The notes under the pieces are model-generated. The model saw only the letters and a list, made by a program, of their open reading frames with translations. It was not told the DNA's origin and ran no database searches. The translations under genes were made by a program, and so were the position numbers. Source: Flavobacterium aeripolare (GTDB taxonomy: Bacteria; Bacteroidota; Bacteroidia; Flavobacteriales; Flavobacteriaceae). From it: DNA of 64,000 nt. Shown in pieces: positions 9,286 to 18,688 of this stretch. Positions within the stretch are counted from its first letter, which is position 1; every line of letters begins with the position of its first letter. The stretch lies in assembly GCF_013294025.1 (NCBI RefSeq), contig NZ_JABSNL010000004.1:1-64000 (forward strand), written 5' to 3'.

Positions 9286-9879
9286 ATGTCAGAGTTTTGG
9301 ATTTATTTTCAAATAGGATTAAAGCATGTTTTAGATATAAATGCTTACGACCATGTGTTGTTTTTAATGGCTTTGGCTATTCCATATTCTTTTAAAGATT
9401 GGAAAAGGATATTGCTTTTAATCTCGCTATTTACGCTAGGTCACACCGTTGCTCTTGTTCTTTCTGTTTTTGGAATCGTAACCGTAAAAGCAGCGCTTGT
9501 TGAGTTATTGATACCTATTACGATTTTGCTAACAGCAATGTTTAATTTGTTTAGCTCAGGTAAAGCTGCTAAGAATAATAAAGGAGGTGTAATATTATTT
9601 ACAACCTTGTTTTTTGGAGTTATTCACGGTTTAGGATTCTCTAATTATTTTAAATCAATATTAGGAGGATCGGCTCTTTCAAAAACACTTCCTTTGGCTG
9701 AATTTGCTTTAGGAATAGAAGGAGCGCAAATTGCAGTAGTTTTTGCAATTTTAATACTGTCGTACATTGCGCAAACGGTTTTTAGATTTTCTAAGAGAGA
9801 TTGGACTCTGGTGATGTCGGCATTTGTAATTGGGGTAGTCGTACCTATGATTATCGAAAACGAAATTTGGACACAATAA
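9286..9879 (+). CDS. HupE/UreJ family membrane protein
   Basis: The 197-residue integral membrane protein has about six hydrophobic segments and the HupE/UreJ histidine motifs: HVLDINAYDHVLF at residues 15-27, FTLGHTVAL in the second segment, and FGVIHGLGF in the fourth. Members near hydrogenase or urease genes are thought to move nickel or cobalt. Neither enzyme is encoded here, so the substrate is open. Many Bacteroidetes carry such orphan copies. The dCMP deaminase gene starts 1 bp after its stop, so the two are translationally close and probably share a transcript with the protease gene behind them. Confidence 0.88.
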   Translation: MSEFWIYFQIGLKHVLDINAYDHVLFLMALAIPYSFKDWKRILLLISLFTLGHTVALVLSVFGIVTVKAALVELLIPITILLTAMFNLFSSGKAAKNNKGGVILFTTLFFGVIHGLGFSNYFKSILGGSALSKTLPLAEFALGIEGAQIAVVFAILILSYIAQTVFRFSKRDWTLVMSAFVIGVVVPMIIENEIWTQ

Positions 9880-9880
9880 T

Positions 9881-10312
9881 ATGGATACAGAGAAATTGAA
9901 TAAATACGATAAGGCTTACTTAAGAATCGCTACTGAGTGGGGATTGTTGTCTTATTGCAAACGAAAGCAAGTAGGTGCAATTATTGTACGTGATCGCATG
10001 ATTATATCTGACGGGTATAACGGCACGCCTTCAGGCTTTGATAATTGCTGCGAAGACGAAGCGGGTTTAACACGCTGGGATGTACTCCATGCTGAGGCAA
10101 ATGCCATCTTAAAAGTTGCTAAGTCAACTCAATCTTGTGAAGGAGCTACCTTATATATTACCCTGTCACCTTGTAAAGACTGCAGTAAATTAATTCATCA
10201 GTCAGGCATAACACGTGTGGTGTATCATAACGGTTATCGTGACGATTCAGGAATTCAATTTTTGTTAAAAGCAGGAGTAGTTGTAGATCATATACCCGAT
10301 TTAGAAGAATAA
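9881..10312 (+). CDS. dCMP deaminase family protein (ComEB-like)
   Basis: This 143-residue zinc-dependent cytidine/deoxycytidylate deaminase has the catalytic HAEANAI motif (zinc-binding His and proton-shuttling Glu) and the second zinc site SPCKDCSKLI. The segment YNGTPSGFDNCCE is typical of the dCMP deaminase/ComEB branch and separates it from tRNA deaminases such as the TadA homologue elsewhere in this window. It makes dUMP for thymidylate synthesis. It is packed between the HupE-like and S41 protease genes with 1-bp gaps on both sides. Confidence 0.92.
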   Translation: MDTEKLNKYDKAYLRIATEWGLLSYCKRKQVGAIIVRDRMIISDGYNGTPSGFDNCCEDEAGLTRWDVLHAEANAILKVAKSTQSCEGATLYITLSPCKDCSKLIHQSGITRVVYHNGYRDDSGIQFLLKAGVVVDHIPDLEE

Positions 10313-10313
10313 A

Positions 10314-11891
10314 ATGAAAAGCAAGAATACGTATTTACCTTTATATTTATGTGCTGCTCTAGCGGTAGGGATTGTCATTGGCGGAAGCCTAGGAATGCCT
10401 CGTGAGGATAAAATTTTTGCTAAAAATAATTCGCGTACAAAACTCAATAAATTAATAGATTTTATAGACAGTGAGTATGTCGATGATGTTGATACAGATT
10501 CAATTGTCAATGTAACCGTAAACAGTATTATGGGCCAACTTGATCCGCATTCTGTGTATGTTCCACCAAGTGAGCAAACGCAAGTAGCTGAGAATATGCG
10601 CGGTGATTTTATAGGTATTGGAGTTAATTTTTATATGTATAAAGACTCTGTGGCTATTATAAAACCAGTGGAAAACGGGCCTTCAGCTAAAGCAGGTTTA
10701 AAAGCAGGTGATCGAATTCTATATGCCGATAAAACTAAGTTGTTTGGTCGCAAGCTGCCTAGTGATAGCTTATTCTCTTCGTTAAAAGGAGCTGAGGGAT
10801 CACAAGTCGAACTGACGATTTACCGAAAATCAGAAAATAAGAAAATCAAAATAAAAGTAAAGCGTGATGTAATTCCTTTAAAAAGCGTTGATGCTTCTTT
10901 AATGATCAATGCAAGCACGGGATATATCAAAATCAATCGTTTTGCTGCTACTACTTACGCAGAGTTTAGAAAGGGGTTGCTTTCTTTAAAAAAGGCGGGA
11001 GCAACAAACCTTATAATTGATTTACGTGACAATGGTGGTGGTTACATGGAAGAAGCTATTGCTATCGCAGATGAGTTGTTGAAGGATAAGCAACTAATTG
11101 TCTTTACAAAAAATAAAAAAGGTAGTATTGAGAAAACCTACGCTACAAAAAAAGGTGATTTTGAGCAAGGAACAGTTAGTGTCTTAATCAATGAAAATAG
11201 TGCTTCAGCTAGTGAAATTCTTGCTGGTGCTATTCAAGATAACGATCGAGGAATAATTGTAGGTCGCCGCTCGTTTGGAAAAGGTTTAGTACAACGTGAG
11301 ATGGATTTTAATGATGGTTCAGCCGTACGCTTAACGGTGGCTAGATATTATACGCCTACCGGGAGATCGATACAAAAGCCATATGCAAAAGGTGATGAGG
11401 AGGCGTATTTTAAAGAATCAGAGTCTAGGTTTAAAAATGGTGAACTCTATGATAAAGACAGTATTAAAGTAGCGGATAGTTTGAAATTTAAAACGCCCAA
11501 AGGTAAGATTGTATACGGAGGTGGCGGAATCGTTCCTGATTTATTTGTGGGTTTAGAGCTCGAACACGGAAACGAAAATACAGTATACCTAATGCAATCC
11601 GGAATTGTAGGTAATTTTGTTTTCGAACAATTAGATCAGGATAGAAAAGCGTTCTCCGGAATGAAATTTGCTGATTTCAAGACAAAAATGGCTGCCTCAG
11701 ATGTGTACTTTACTAAATTCCAGAAGTTTCTTTCTAACAACGGACTTGATCTTCGATTAATAGGGAATAAAGCAATAGTTAAAAGGTATCTTAATGCCGA
11801 ATTTGCTAGACAATTGTATGGAGAAAAATACTATTACGAAATCGTTCTTAAGGAGGATGCGATGATAAAAGCAGTTCTTAAGAAGAAATAA
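10314..11891 (+). CDS. S41 family C-terminal processing peptidase
   Basis: This 525-residue protease has an N-terminal membrane/signal segment (YLCAALAVGIVIGGSLG), a PDZ domain around residues 85-185 (GIGVNFYMYKDSVAIIKPV onward) and the tail-specific protease core. The Ser/Lys dyad is visible: S298 within NSASASEI and K323 within RSFGKGLVQ, with the 25-residue spacing seen in Prc/CtpA enzymes. It should act in the periplasm on misfolded or C-terminally tagged envelope proteins. It is the last gene of the three-gene run and converges on plsC with a gap of only 3 bp and no obvious terminator between them. Confidence 0.94.
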   Translation: MKSKNTYLPLYLCAALAVGIVIGGSLGMPREDKIFAKNNSRTKLNKLIDFIDSEYVDDVDTDSIVNVTVNSIMGQLDPHSVYVPPSEQTQVAENMRGDFIGIGVNFYMYKDSVAIIKPVENGPSAKAGLKAGDRILYADKTKLFGRKLPSDSLFSSLKGAEGSQVELTIYRKSENKKIKIKVKRDVIPLKSVDASLMINASTGYIKINRFAATTYAEFRKGLLSLKKAGATNLIIDLRDNGGGYMEEAIAIADELLKDKQLIVFTKNKKGSIEKTYATKKGDFEQGTVSVLINENSASASEILAGAIQDNDRGIIVGRRSFGKGLVQREMDFNDGSAVRLTVARYYTPTGRSIQKPYAKGDEEAYFKESESRFKNGELYDKDSIKVADSLKFKTPKGKIVYGGGGIVPDLFVGLELEHGNENTVYLMQSGIVGNFVFEQLDQDRKAFSGMKFADFKTKMAASDVYFTKFQKFLSNNGLDLRLIGNKAIVKRYLNAEFARQLYGEKYYYEIVLKEDAMIKAVLKKK

Positions 11892-11894
11892 CGA

Positions 11895-12647
11895 TTACTT
11901 TTTTTCGTCGTGCCAGTCTTTTCTAAATCGGATTAACTCTGCGTCTATAAGTTCTTTTGAGGTTTTTAATAGGTAATCAGGGTCTTCTGAAATGATGGGA
12001 GGGAAGTAGGTGATTTTAATTTCTGTAGTTCGTTTTCCAAAACATTTTAAAAAATGAGGTATAAAAGTATCGTCACCTACAAAAGCATCTGAAATAATTT
12101 TATAATCGATTGCTACGGGAATAATTGCAGCTTTTATTTGGGTTGCGGTCCTGAACGAGCCGTACTTAAATGTGGTTGTTGTGGGTAATGTAGTAGTGGT
12201 GCCTTCAGGAAAGTTGATTACAGAGTGTCCTTCGTTTATGGTGTTTTTAATCTTTTGACACGTTAGGTCCCTACTGTTTTGACATTCTCTTTCTACAAAA
12301 ATCACTCCCGATATTTTGCATAAATATCCAATTAATGGCCAGGATGCGACTTCTTTTTTGCCTACCGGAAAAGCATTCATGTGCGTGACAATAAGGATAG
12401 GATCAAAGTAAGACCGATGATTGGCGATGATTAAACCTGAAATTGTGGGTAGGTCTCCGGTAATGGTAGCTCGAATACCTAAAATTTTATTGACAACTTT
12501 TAAAATAAAGTCTCGAAGTAGTAAAGCGTTTTTTTGTGCTGTTTTTTTGTTCATGAAAAAACTAGCCACGTAAAATGAAAAGGATAAAATCGAAATAAAA
12601 AGTACAAAAACGATCAGGCGAACGATGCCTATTAATGATGATAGCAT
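11895..12647 (-). CDS. plsC: 1-acyl-sn-glycerol-3-phosphate acyltransferase (PlsC family)
   Basis: The 250-residue membrane acyltransferase converts lysophosphatidate to phosphatidate in phospholipid synthesis. It has an N-terminal hydrophobic anchor, the catalytic HX4D motif within NHRSYFDP (about residue 76), and the acceptor-binding motif NFPEGTTT (about residue 140). Length and motif spacing are normal. It is a single gene, convergent with the S41 protease. Paralogues of this family sometimes act on other acyl acceptors such as ornithine lipids, so the exact substrate is assumed from the family. Confidence 0.9.
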   Translation of the reverse strand: MLSSLIGIVRLIVFVLFISILSFSFYVASFFMNKKTAQKNALLLRDFILKVVNKILGIRATITGDLPTISGLIIANHRSYFDPILIVTHMNAFPVGKKEVASWPLIGYLCKISGVIFVERECQNSRDLTCQKIKNTINEGHSVINFPEGTTTTLPTTTTFKYGSFRTATQIKAAIIPVAIDYKIISDAFVGDDTFIPHFLKCFGKRTTEIKITYFPPIISEDPDYLLKTSKELIDAELIRFRKDWHDEKK

Positions 12648-12768
12648 GAAGTGGTTTTATATTGAATGGTCAATATAGTGCTATTTTTCATTAATGCATG
12701 ATAATGGAAGTCTTTTGGCATTTTAAATAAAATGCCATGAGATCAAAATTGCTTTAAAATAGAAATGC

Positions 12769-12975
12769 TTACAACTGTCTATCGTTAGTTTTTTCTTCGA
12801 TTGCCTTAGACATTCTAAAGATTAACAGGATCAAAACAGCGCAAAAAGAAGCTGCAATTCCTATAAAAGCTACAACACTATCGCCTTGAAAAGGATGCTT
12901 AAAGTCTAATAATGTAATGTTGAATACGATTAGTGCTAAAGCTAAAAACACTAAAATGCTAGTGAAAATTTTCAT
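12769..12975 (-). CDS. Small two-helix membrane protein, unknown
   Basis: I do not recognise this 68-residue protein. It has two hydrophobic segments (IFTSILVFLALALIVF and VAFIGIAASFCAVLILLIF) joined by a short polar loop and ends in a charged tail. The ATG at 12975 gives a normal membrane-protein N-terminus; the in-frame start at 13038 would add 21 polar residues with no sign of being real. It is a single gene between plsC and marC with no clear operon partner. Confidence 0.6.
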   Translation of the reverse strand: MKIFTSILVFLALALIVFNITLLDFKHPFQGDSVVAFIGIAASFCAVLILLIFRMSKAIEEKTNDRQL

Positions 12976-13102
12976 GATATGGTATTTTTTATTCTGCCTC
13001 AGTAAGCTGCTTTTAAATTTTATACCATTGGCAACCAATAGTATTCCTTTATTATTTTAGAAGCAAAAGATACATTAGGGGGTAAATTTATAAAAAAAAA
13101 TG

Positions 13103-13678
13103 TTAGACAAACAAACCTTTAACATTCGCTGCAAACAATTTAACAGCAATTGCCAGTAATATTACTCCAAAAGTCTTTCTGATGACTCCTAAGCCGTTTT
13201 CGCCTAGCATTCTTTCGATTTTAGAAGATGATTTTAGTACGGCATAAACAACAATAATATTTAGAACAATGGCAATGATTATATTGATTGTATGAAACTG
13301 AGATTTTAATGATAGTAAGGTTGTCATAGTACCCGCTCCAGCAATCAATGGGAACGCTAACGGTACTATAGAAGCAGAGCTTGCTTCTTCATCTTTGTAT
13401 ATTCTAATTCCTAGGATCATCTCGAGTGCTAGAAAGAATAGCACAAAAGCACCTGCAACAGCAAATGACGCTACGTCAATACCAATTAGTTTTAAGATTT
13501 CTTCACCTACAAATAGAAACACAATCATAATGGCTCCTGAAGTAATTGAGGCTTTGCCAGATTCTAGGTGTCCAAACTTTGTGCGTAAGTCTATTATAAT
13601 AGGAATAGATCCTATAATATCAATCACTGCAAACAATACCATGCCTACGGTAATGATTTCTCTTAAGTCAAGAAACAT
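13103..13678 (-). CDS. MarC family integral membrane protein
   Basis: The 191-residue protein has six predicted membrane segments and the MarC hallmarks: an early acidic FAVIDIIGSIPI segment and the PLAFPLIAGAGTMTTLLSL signature in the middle. The family is conserved in bacteria. An early proposed role in multiple antibiotic resistance was not upheld, and the transported substrate is unknown. It is a single gene oriented away from the DUF3109 gene. Confidence 0.92.
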   Translation of the reverse strand: MFLDLREIITVGMVLFAVIDIIGSIPIIIDLRTKFGHLESGKASITSGAIMIVFLFVGEEILKLIGIDVASFAVAGAFVLFFLALEMILGIRIYKDEEASSASIVPLAFPLIAGAGTMTTLLSLKSQFHTINIIIAIVLNIIVVYAVLKSSSKIERMLGENGLGVIRKTFGVILLAIAVKLFAANVKGLFV

Positions 13679-13903
13679 ATAATTAATTTAGGCTGCTAAG
13701 GTAAACATTTTAGTGAAAATTTGAGGAAAATGAGGTTCAAATACAAATTTTCGGTGCGATTCGCTTTTTGCTCTGTTTAAAAATGATTTTACTGTCATTA
13801 TTTTTATTAAATCAGTTCTAATTTTGAAAAAATACGTTTGTGATTTGGTATTATCAAACTTTTAAAAACGTTTTTTTAAGGACTGCTTTTCAGTCTGATT
13901 GTC

Positions 13904-13911
13904 TATCTTTG
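13904..13911 (+). promoter_or_regulatory. -7 element for the DUF3109 gene
   Basis: TATCTTTG matches TAnnTTTG and lies 26 bp upstream of the ATG at 13938. It overlaps the longer in-frame ORF, so it also decides the start. Confidence 0.55.
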
Positions 13912-13937
13912 CACTCTGTAATCACAAGTTCACTACC

Positions 13938-14507
13938 ATGTTTCAATTAGGAAAAACCATCGTCTCAGAAGATATATTAGAAAAAGATTTTGTTTGTAAT
14001 TTGTCTGCTTGTCACGGGGCTTGCTGCGTTGATGGTGATGCCGGGGCGCCTCTAAGTGCTGCAGAAACTAAAATACTAGAAGATATTTATCCTAAGGTAA
14101 AACCTTTTTTACGAAAGCAGGGAATTGAGGCTATCGAAGCACAAGGAATATGGGTAAACGGTACAGATGGTGATCTTGAAACACCACTAATTGAAGGTAA
14201 GGATTGTGCCTATGTAATTTTTGATGGTCCTACTGCTTTGTGCGGGATCGAGCAAGCATACAATCAGGGATTAGTCGAATGGAAAAAACCAGTATCTTGC
14301 CATTTGTATCCTATTCGAGTAAAAGACTTTACTGAATTTGCAGCAGTCAATTACGACCGATGGGATATTTGTGATCCAGCATGCTCTTTAGGACAAGAAT
14401 TAGAAGTTCCTGTCTATAAGTTTGTCAAAGAGGCCTTAATTAGAAGGTTTGGTGAGGACTGGTATGCTGAACTTGATAAAGTTGCCGAAGAACACAAAAA
14501 TCGCTAG
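13938..14507 (+). CDS. DUF3109 family cysteine-rich protein
   Basis: The 189-residue cytoplasmic protein carries the DUF3109/YkgJ-like cysteine cluster CNLSACHGACCVDGDAGA near the N-terminus. Further cysteines sit in GKDCAYVIF, CHLYPIRV and WDICDPACSLG. The pattern suggests a bound metal, possibly a zinc or iron-sulfur centre, but no function is established for the family. The start at MFQLGKTIV is chosen over the longer frame at 13899, because a promoter -7 element occupies that upstream stretch. It precedes nrdB by 340 bp in the same direction. Confidence 0.88.
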   Translation: MFQLGKTIVSEDILEKDFVCNLSACHGACCVDGDAGAPLSAAETKILEDIYPKVKPFLRKQGIEAIEAQGIWVNGTDGDLETPLIEGKDCAYVIFDGPTALCGIEQAYNQGLVEWKKPVSCHLYPIRVKDFTEFAAVNYDRWDICDPACSLGQELEVPVYKFVKEALIRRFGEDWYAELDKVAEEHKNR

Positions 14508-14847
14508 TCAAGAAATGGCTTTCACCTATTTTTAAATTATTTTTTTAATTTCTGAAATCTAGAACAGTTTAATTTTATTTAAGCGTGCTTAGTAACTGTT
14601 TTTTACTGTTTTTAAGATTTCAAAAACCCACTATTTACGGTGCTTAACAGAGATTGTTAAAATTTAAGTAATTGAAATACAGTCAATTGTGTTTTGTTTT
14701 TATTTTGCATAATTCTTCGTCTTTGTTAAAAACTCAAGCTAATTGTGGATAAGTTTGGCTTTCATTTCTGACTACAAATCACAACCTTTGTAATGTACCG
14801 AAAGACCAAAAAATTCGCTATAAATTTTTAAAAAACACACAACTATA
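14508..14847. other. Intergenic region upstream of nrdB
   Basis: These 340 bases are very AT-rich and hold no plausible reading frame. The one motif I can name is a perfect DnaA-box 9-mer at 14744-14752. I see no NrdR box pair and no clear TTG/TAnnTTTG promoter, although CCTTTG at 14785-14790 could be a weak -7. Confidence 0.5.
14744..14752 (-). promoter_or_regulatory. Perfect DnaA-box 9-mer upstream of nrdB
   Basis: TGTGGATAA on the plus strand is the complement of the consensus TTATCCACA. It lies 95 bp upstream of the nrdB ATG. DnaA regulates nrdAB in E. coli; here the link is only an inference, because a single 9-mer can occur by chance in 64 kb. Confidence 0.4.
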
Positions 14848-15825
14848 ATGTCGCAAATAGAACCAATTTTACAAGAAAATAAAAACCGATTCGTAATTTT
14901 TCCAATTAAGCACCATGATATATGGGAGTTTTATAAGTCAATGGAAGCTAGTTTTTGGACAGCTGAGGAAATTGATTTATCACAAGATTTAAATGACTGG
15001 AATAACAAATTGTCTGATGATGAGCGTTACTTTGTAAAGCATATTCTTGCTTTCTTCGCTGCTTCTGACGGAATTGTAAATGAAAATCTTGCTGAGAACT
15101 TTGTTAACGAAGTGCAATATGCTGAGGCAAAATTCTTCTATGGTTTCCAGATCATGATGGAGAATATTCATAGTGAGACTTACTCATTATTGATTGATAC
15201 TTATGTAAAAGATGAGGAAGAAAAAGACGAGTTATTTAATGCGTTAGAGGTTTTTCCTGCAATAAAGAAAAAAGCAGACTGGGCACTTAAATGGATCGAA
15301 TCTGATTCGTTTGCGGAGCGTTTAATTGCTTTTGCAGCTGTAGAAGGAATCTTTTTCTCAGGCGCGTTTTGCTCAATCTACTGGTTGAAAAAACGTGGTT
15401 TAATGCCAGGATTAACATTTTCTAATGAGTTGATTTCTCGTGATGAAGGTGTTCACTGTGATTTTGCAGTACACTTACACAACCACCACTTAGTAAATAA
15501 AGTACCTAAAGAGAGAATTAGAAGTATTATTGTTGATGCTTTAAATATCGAAAGAGAGTTTATTACAGAGTCTCTTCCGGTAAGTCTGATTGGTATGAAC
15601 GCGGTTTTAATGACACAGTACCTAGAGTTTGTTGCTGATAGATTATTAGTAGAGCTAGGTTGTGAGAGAGAATACAATACTTCAAATCCATTTGACTTTA
15701 TGGATATGATTTCGCTTCAAGGAAAAACAAATTTCTTTGAGAAGAAAGTAGCCGAATACCAAAAATCTGGTGTAATGAACACAGATGGTGACGCTCAAAA
15801 GATTTCTTTCGACGCTGATTTTTAA
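14848..15825 (+). CDS. nrdB: Ribonucleoside-diphosphate reductase subunit beta
   Basis: The 325-residue R2 subunit of class I ribonucleotide reductase holds the dimetal/radical cofactor used by NrdA to make dNTPs. Likely metal ligands are the Glu in [15 protein letters not shown]-x2-H in [11 protein letters not shown], the Glu in AVEGIFFSG and E-x2-H in [12 protein letters not shown] tyrosine just before the first E-x2-H helix ([12 protein letters not shown]) is in the position expected for the radical. Length is normal. nrdA follows 257 bp downstream in the same direction. Confidence 0.96.
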   Translation: MSQIEPILQENKNRFVIFPIKHHDIWEFYKSMEASFWTAEEIDLSQDLNDWNNKLSDDERYFVKHILAFFAASDGIVNENLAENFVNEVQYAEAKFFYGFQIMMENIHSETYSLLIDTYVKDEEEKDELFNALEVFPAIKKKADWALKWIESDSFAERLIAFAAVEGIFFSGAFCSIYWLKKRGLMPGLTFSNELISRDEGVHCDFAVHLHNHHLVNKVPKERIRSIIVDALNIEREFITESLPVSLIGMNAVLMTQYLEFVADRLLVELGCEREYNTSNPFDFMDMISLQGKTNFFEKKVAEYQKSGVMNTDGDAQKISFDADF

Positions 15826-15906
15826 TCCAGCATCTTAATTAAAAAAGAAAATTAATACCACACTTAATTTGCTTTCGCAAAAGCGTTAATGCTTTAAAAA
15901 AGGCTG

Positions 15907-15993
15907 ATTAAAATTTTACTTGCTTTTATAGCGACAGGACTCTTATGCTCTTTTTGTAGTGGGTCTCAAGCGGTGAAAACCAGTAAGGAATGA
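15907..15993 (+). pseudogene. Remnant of a small signal-peptide protein between nrdB and nrdA
   Basis: The frame reads IKILLAFIATGLLCSFCSGS and then a short polar tail to a TGA, which looks like the front of a small lipoprotein or secreted protein. No ATG, GTG or TTG precedes it: the start position is ATT or CTG and a stop lies just upstream. I read it as a decayed gene or chance frame. The alternative, translation from ATT, is unlikely. Confidence 0.3.
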
Positions 15994-16082
15994 TTCTTGA
16001 AAGGGTTGTTCAAAAATAAATATATTACAAATAACAATGAAAATAGGAAAGGGATTTTCTATTTTAAACAAAAACCAAAAGT

Positions 16083-18494
16083 ATGTACGTAGTAAAGAGA
16101 GACGGTCGTAAAGAGCCAGTAATGTTTGACAAAATCACAGATAGAATTAAAAAACTATGCTATGGTTTAAATGATTTAGTAGATGCTGTAAAGGTGGCTA
16201 TGCGTGTGATTGAAGGTTTGTATGATGGGGTTTCAACATCTGAATTAGATAACTTAGCTGCAGAAACAGCTGCGTCAATGACTATTGCACATCCTGATTA
16301 TGCGCAACTAGCAGCGAGAATTGCAATATCAAATCTACACTCAAATACAACAAAATCGTTTTCAGAGACGATGACTGAAATGTTTAACTATGTAAACCCA
16401 AGAAACGGACAATATTCTCCGCTTGTGGCTGATGATGTTTACAAAGTAATTCAAGATAATGCTGAGTTTTTAGACTCACATATCATATATAATAGAGATT
16501 TTAATTACGATTATTTCGGTTTTAAAACATTAGAACGTTCTTACTTATTAAAGATAAACGGGAAAATTGTTGAAAGACCTCAACATATGTTAATGCGTGT
16601 ATCAGTAGGTATTCACTTAGATGATCTTGATGCTGTATTAGAAACTTATGACTTAATGTCTAAAAAGTTCTTTACACATGCAACACCTACATTATTTAAC
16701 GCAGGTACGCCAAAACCGCAAATGTCTTCTTGCTTCTTATTATCGATGCAAGACGATAGTATTGACGGAATCTACGACACCTTGAAACAGACGGCAAAGA
16801 TTTCGCAATCAGCAGGTGGAATAGGTTTAGCAATACACAACGTTCGTGCGACAGGATCTTATATTCGTGGTACAAATGGAACTTCTAACGGAATCGTTCC
16901 TATGTTACGTGTTTTTAATGACACAGCGCGTTACGTGGATCAAGGTGGTGGAAAACGTAAAGGTAGTTTTGCTATTTATATCGAAACGTGGCATGCAGAT
17001 ATCTTTGATTTCTTAGACTTGAAAAAGAATACAGGAAAAGAAGAAATGCGTGCAAGAGATTTATTCTTTGCTATGTGGACTTCTGATTTATTCATGAAAC
17101 GTGTACAAGAAGACGGAAACTGGACTTTAATGTGTCCTAACGAATGTCCTGGATTGTACGATGTTTATGGAGAAGAGTTTGAAGCACTTTATGAAAGCTA
17201 TGAAAAAGCGGGTAAAGGTAGAAAAACAATAAAAGCACATGAATTGTGGGAGAAAATTCTAGAATCTCAAATCGAGACTGGAACACCATACATGTTATAT
17301 AAAGATGCGGCTAACCGTAAATCAAACCAAAAGAATTTAGGAACTATTCGTTCGTCAAACTTGTGTACAGAGATCATGGAGTATACTTCTCCTGATGAAG
17401 TTGCGGTTTGTAACTTAGCGTCACTTTCTTTACCGATGTTTGTTGAAGACGGTAAATTTGATCACGAAACATTTTTTAATGTAACAAAACGTGTGACTAA
17501 AAACTTGAATAAAGTAATCGACAGAAATTACTACCCAGTAAAAGAAGCTGAGAACTCTAACAAGCGTCACAGACCAGTAGGTCTTGGAGTACAAGGATTA
17601 GCAGATGCTTTTATCATGTTGCGTTTGCCTTTTACCTCTGATGAGGCTAAAAAATTGAACCAAGAAATCTTTGAAACATTATACTTTGCTGCTGTAACCG
17701 CTTCTATGGAAATGGCAAAAGTAGAAGGGCCTTACTCTACATTTGAAGGGTCGCCTATGTCAAAAGGAGAATTCCAGTTCAACATGTGGGGAATGAAAGA
17801 TGAAGAGTTATCAGGACGTTGGGATTGGGCTTCTTTACGTAAAGAGGTTATGGAGCATGGTGTGCGTAACTCGTTATTAGTAGCACCAATGCCTACAGCC
17901 TCTACTTCTCAAATTTTGGGTAACAACGAAGCATTCGAACCATATACTTCTAATATTTACACGCGTCGTGTGCTTTCAGGTGAGTTTATCGTGGTAAACA
18001 AACACTTATTACATGATTTAGTGGAATTAGGATTGTGGAACGAAACTTTAAAACAAGAGTTGATGCGTAACAACGGATCGGTTCAAGATTTGAATATTCC
18101 TCAAGACTTAAAGGATTTATATAAAACAGTTTGGGAGATGTCTATGAAAGACATAATCGATATGTCACGTCAGCGTGGGTATTTTGTAGATCAATCGCAA
18201 TCTTTGAACTTGTTCATGCAAAATGCAAACTATTCTAAGCTAACGTCAATGCATTTCTATGCATGGCAATCAGGATTAAAAACAGGAATGTACTACTTGA
18301 GAACAAAAGCTGCGGTTGATGCGATTAAGTTTACCTTAAATAATGATAAAAAAGCAGAGCCTGTTATTGTAGAATCTAAACCAGCTCCTGCGCCTGTAGC
18401 AGCTGCAGTAGAGATGACAGCAGACGAATACAAAGCAATGATCGAACTAGCTAAAAATGCAGGTCCAGAGGATTGTGAAATGTGTGGAGCTTAA
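16083..18494 (+). CDS. nrdA: Ribonucleoside-diphosphate reductase subunit alpha
   Basis: The 803-residue catalytic R1 subunit reduces ribonucleoside diphosphates. It opens with an ATP-cone ([20 protein letters not shown]). The active-site cysteines appear in [11 protein letters not shown] and in [10 protein letters not shown], and a radical-transfer region reads [19 protein letters not shown] near the C-terminus. The tail ends EDCEMCGA, a CxxC pair that is re-reduced by thioredoxin-type donors. A proline/alanine linker (residues about 763-775) precedes the tail. The last 28 bases plus one are repeated 1.6 kb downstream, flanking an inserted gene, so the 3' end of this gene is an insertion boundary even though the protein looks complete. 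Confidence 0.97.
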   Translation: MYVVKRDGRKEPVMFDKITDRIKKLCYGLNDLVDAVKVAMRVIEGLYDGVSTSELDNLAAETAASMTIAHPDYAQLAARIAISNLHSNTTKSFSETMTEMFNYVNPRNGQYSPLVADDVYKVIQDNAEFLDSHIIYNRDFNYDYFGFKTLERSYLLKINGKIVERPQHMLMRVSVGIHLDDLDAVLETYDLMSKKFFTHATPTLFNAGTPKPQMSSCFLLSMQDDSIDGIYDTLKQTAKISQSAGGIGLAIHNVRATGSYIRGTNGTSNGIVPMLRVFNDTARYVDQGGGKRKGSFAIYIETWHADIFDFLDLKKNTGKEEMRARDLFFAMWTSDLFMKRVQEDGNWTLMCPNECPGLYDVYGEEFEALYESYEKAGKGRKTIKAHELWEKILESQIETGTPYMLYKDAANRKSNQKNLGTIRSSNLCTEIMEYTSPDEVAVCNLASLSLPMFVEDGKFDHETFFNVTKRVTKNLNKVIDRNYYPVKEAENSNKRHRPVGLGVQGLADAFIMLRLPFTSDEAKKLNQEIFETLYFAAVTASMEMAKVEGPYSTFEGSPMSKGEFQFNMWGMKDEELSGRWDWASLRKEVMEHGVRNSLLVAPMPTASTSQILGNNEAFEPYTSNIYTRRVLSGEFIVVNKHLLHDLVELGLWNETLKQELMRNNGSVQDLNIPQDLKDLYKTVWEMSMKDIIDMSRQRGYFVDQSQSLNLFMQNANYSKLTSMHFYAWQSGLKTGMYYLRTKAAVDAIKFTLNNDKKAEPVIVESKPAPAPVAAAVEMTADEYKAMIELAKNAGPEDCEMCGA

Positions 18495-18495
18495 T
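18467..18495 (+). repeat. Direct repeat, left copy (nrdA 3' end)
   Basis: These 29 bases cover the last nine codons of nrdA, including its stop, plus one base. They are identical to 20111-20139. The two copies bracket the cyclodeaminase-ImmA gene. Confidence 0.9.
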
Positions 18496-18551
18496 TTTTA
18501 GAAATAAAATAAAAAGTAGAGAATATTTATCTCTTTGATAAAATTCAATTT

Positions 18552-18583
18552 AAGCAGTTATTGTAGTGGTAACTGCTTTTTTT
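18552..18583 (+). terminator. nrdA terminator
   Basis: The stem AAGCAGTTA/TAACTGCTT is followed by seven T. A diverged version of the same stem follows the right-hand nrdA-tail repeat at 20162-20198. Confidence 0.8.
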
Positions 18584-18688
18584 GGCAGTCAACTTTTTAT
18601 TTAACAAGTAAAATCAAGAATAATTATACACACATATTGTTAAATAGTCTTTAAACTAGCTTAGCAATTAAAATCATAATCTATAAAG

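Noticed and set aside
18496..18688. Small gene between nrdA and the inserted gene
   Set aside because: Only the terminator and an AT-rich leader are visible; no start with a credible frame.
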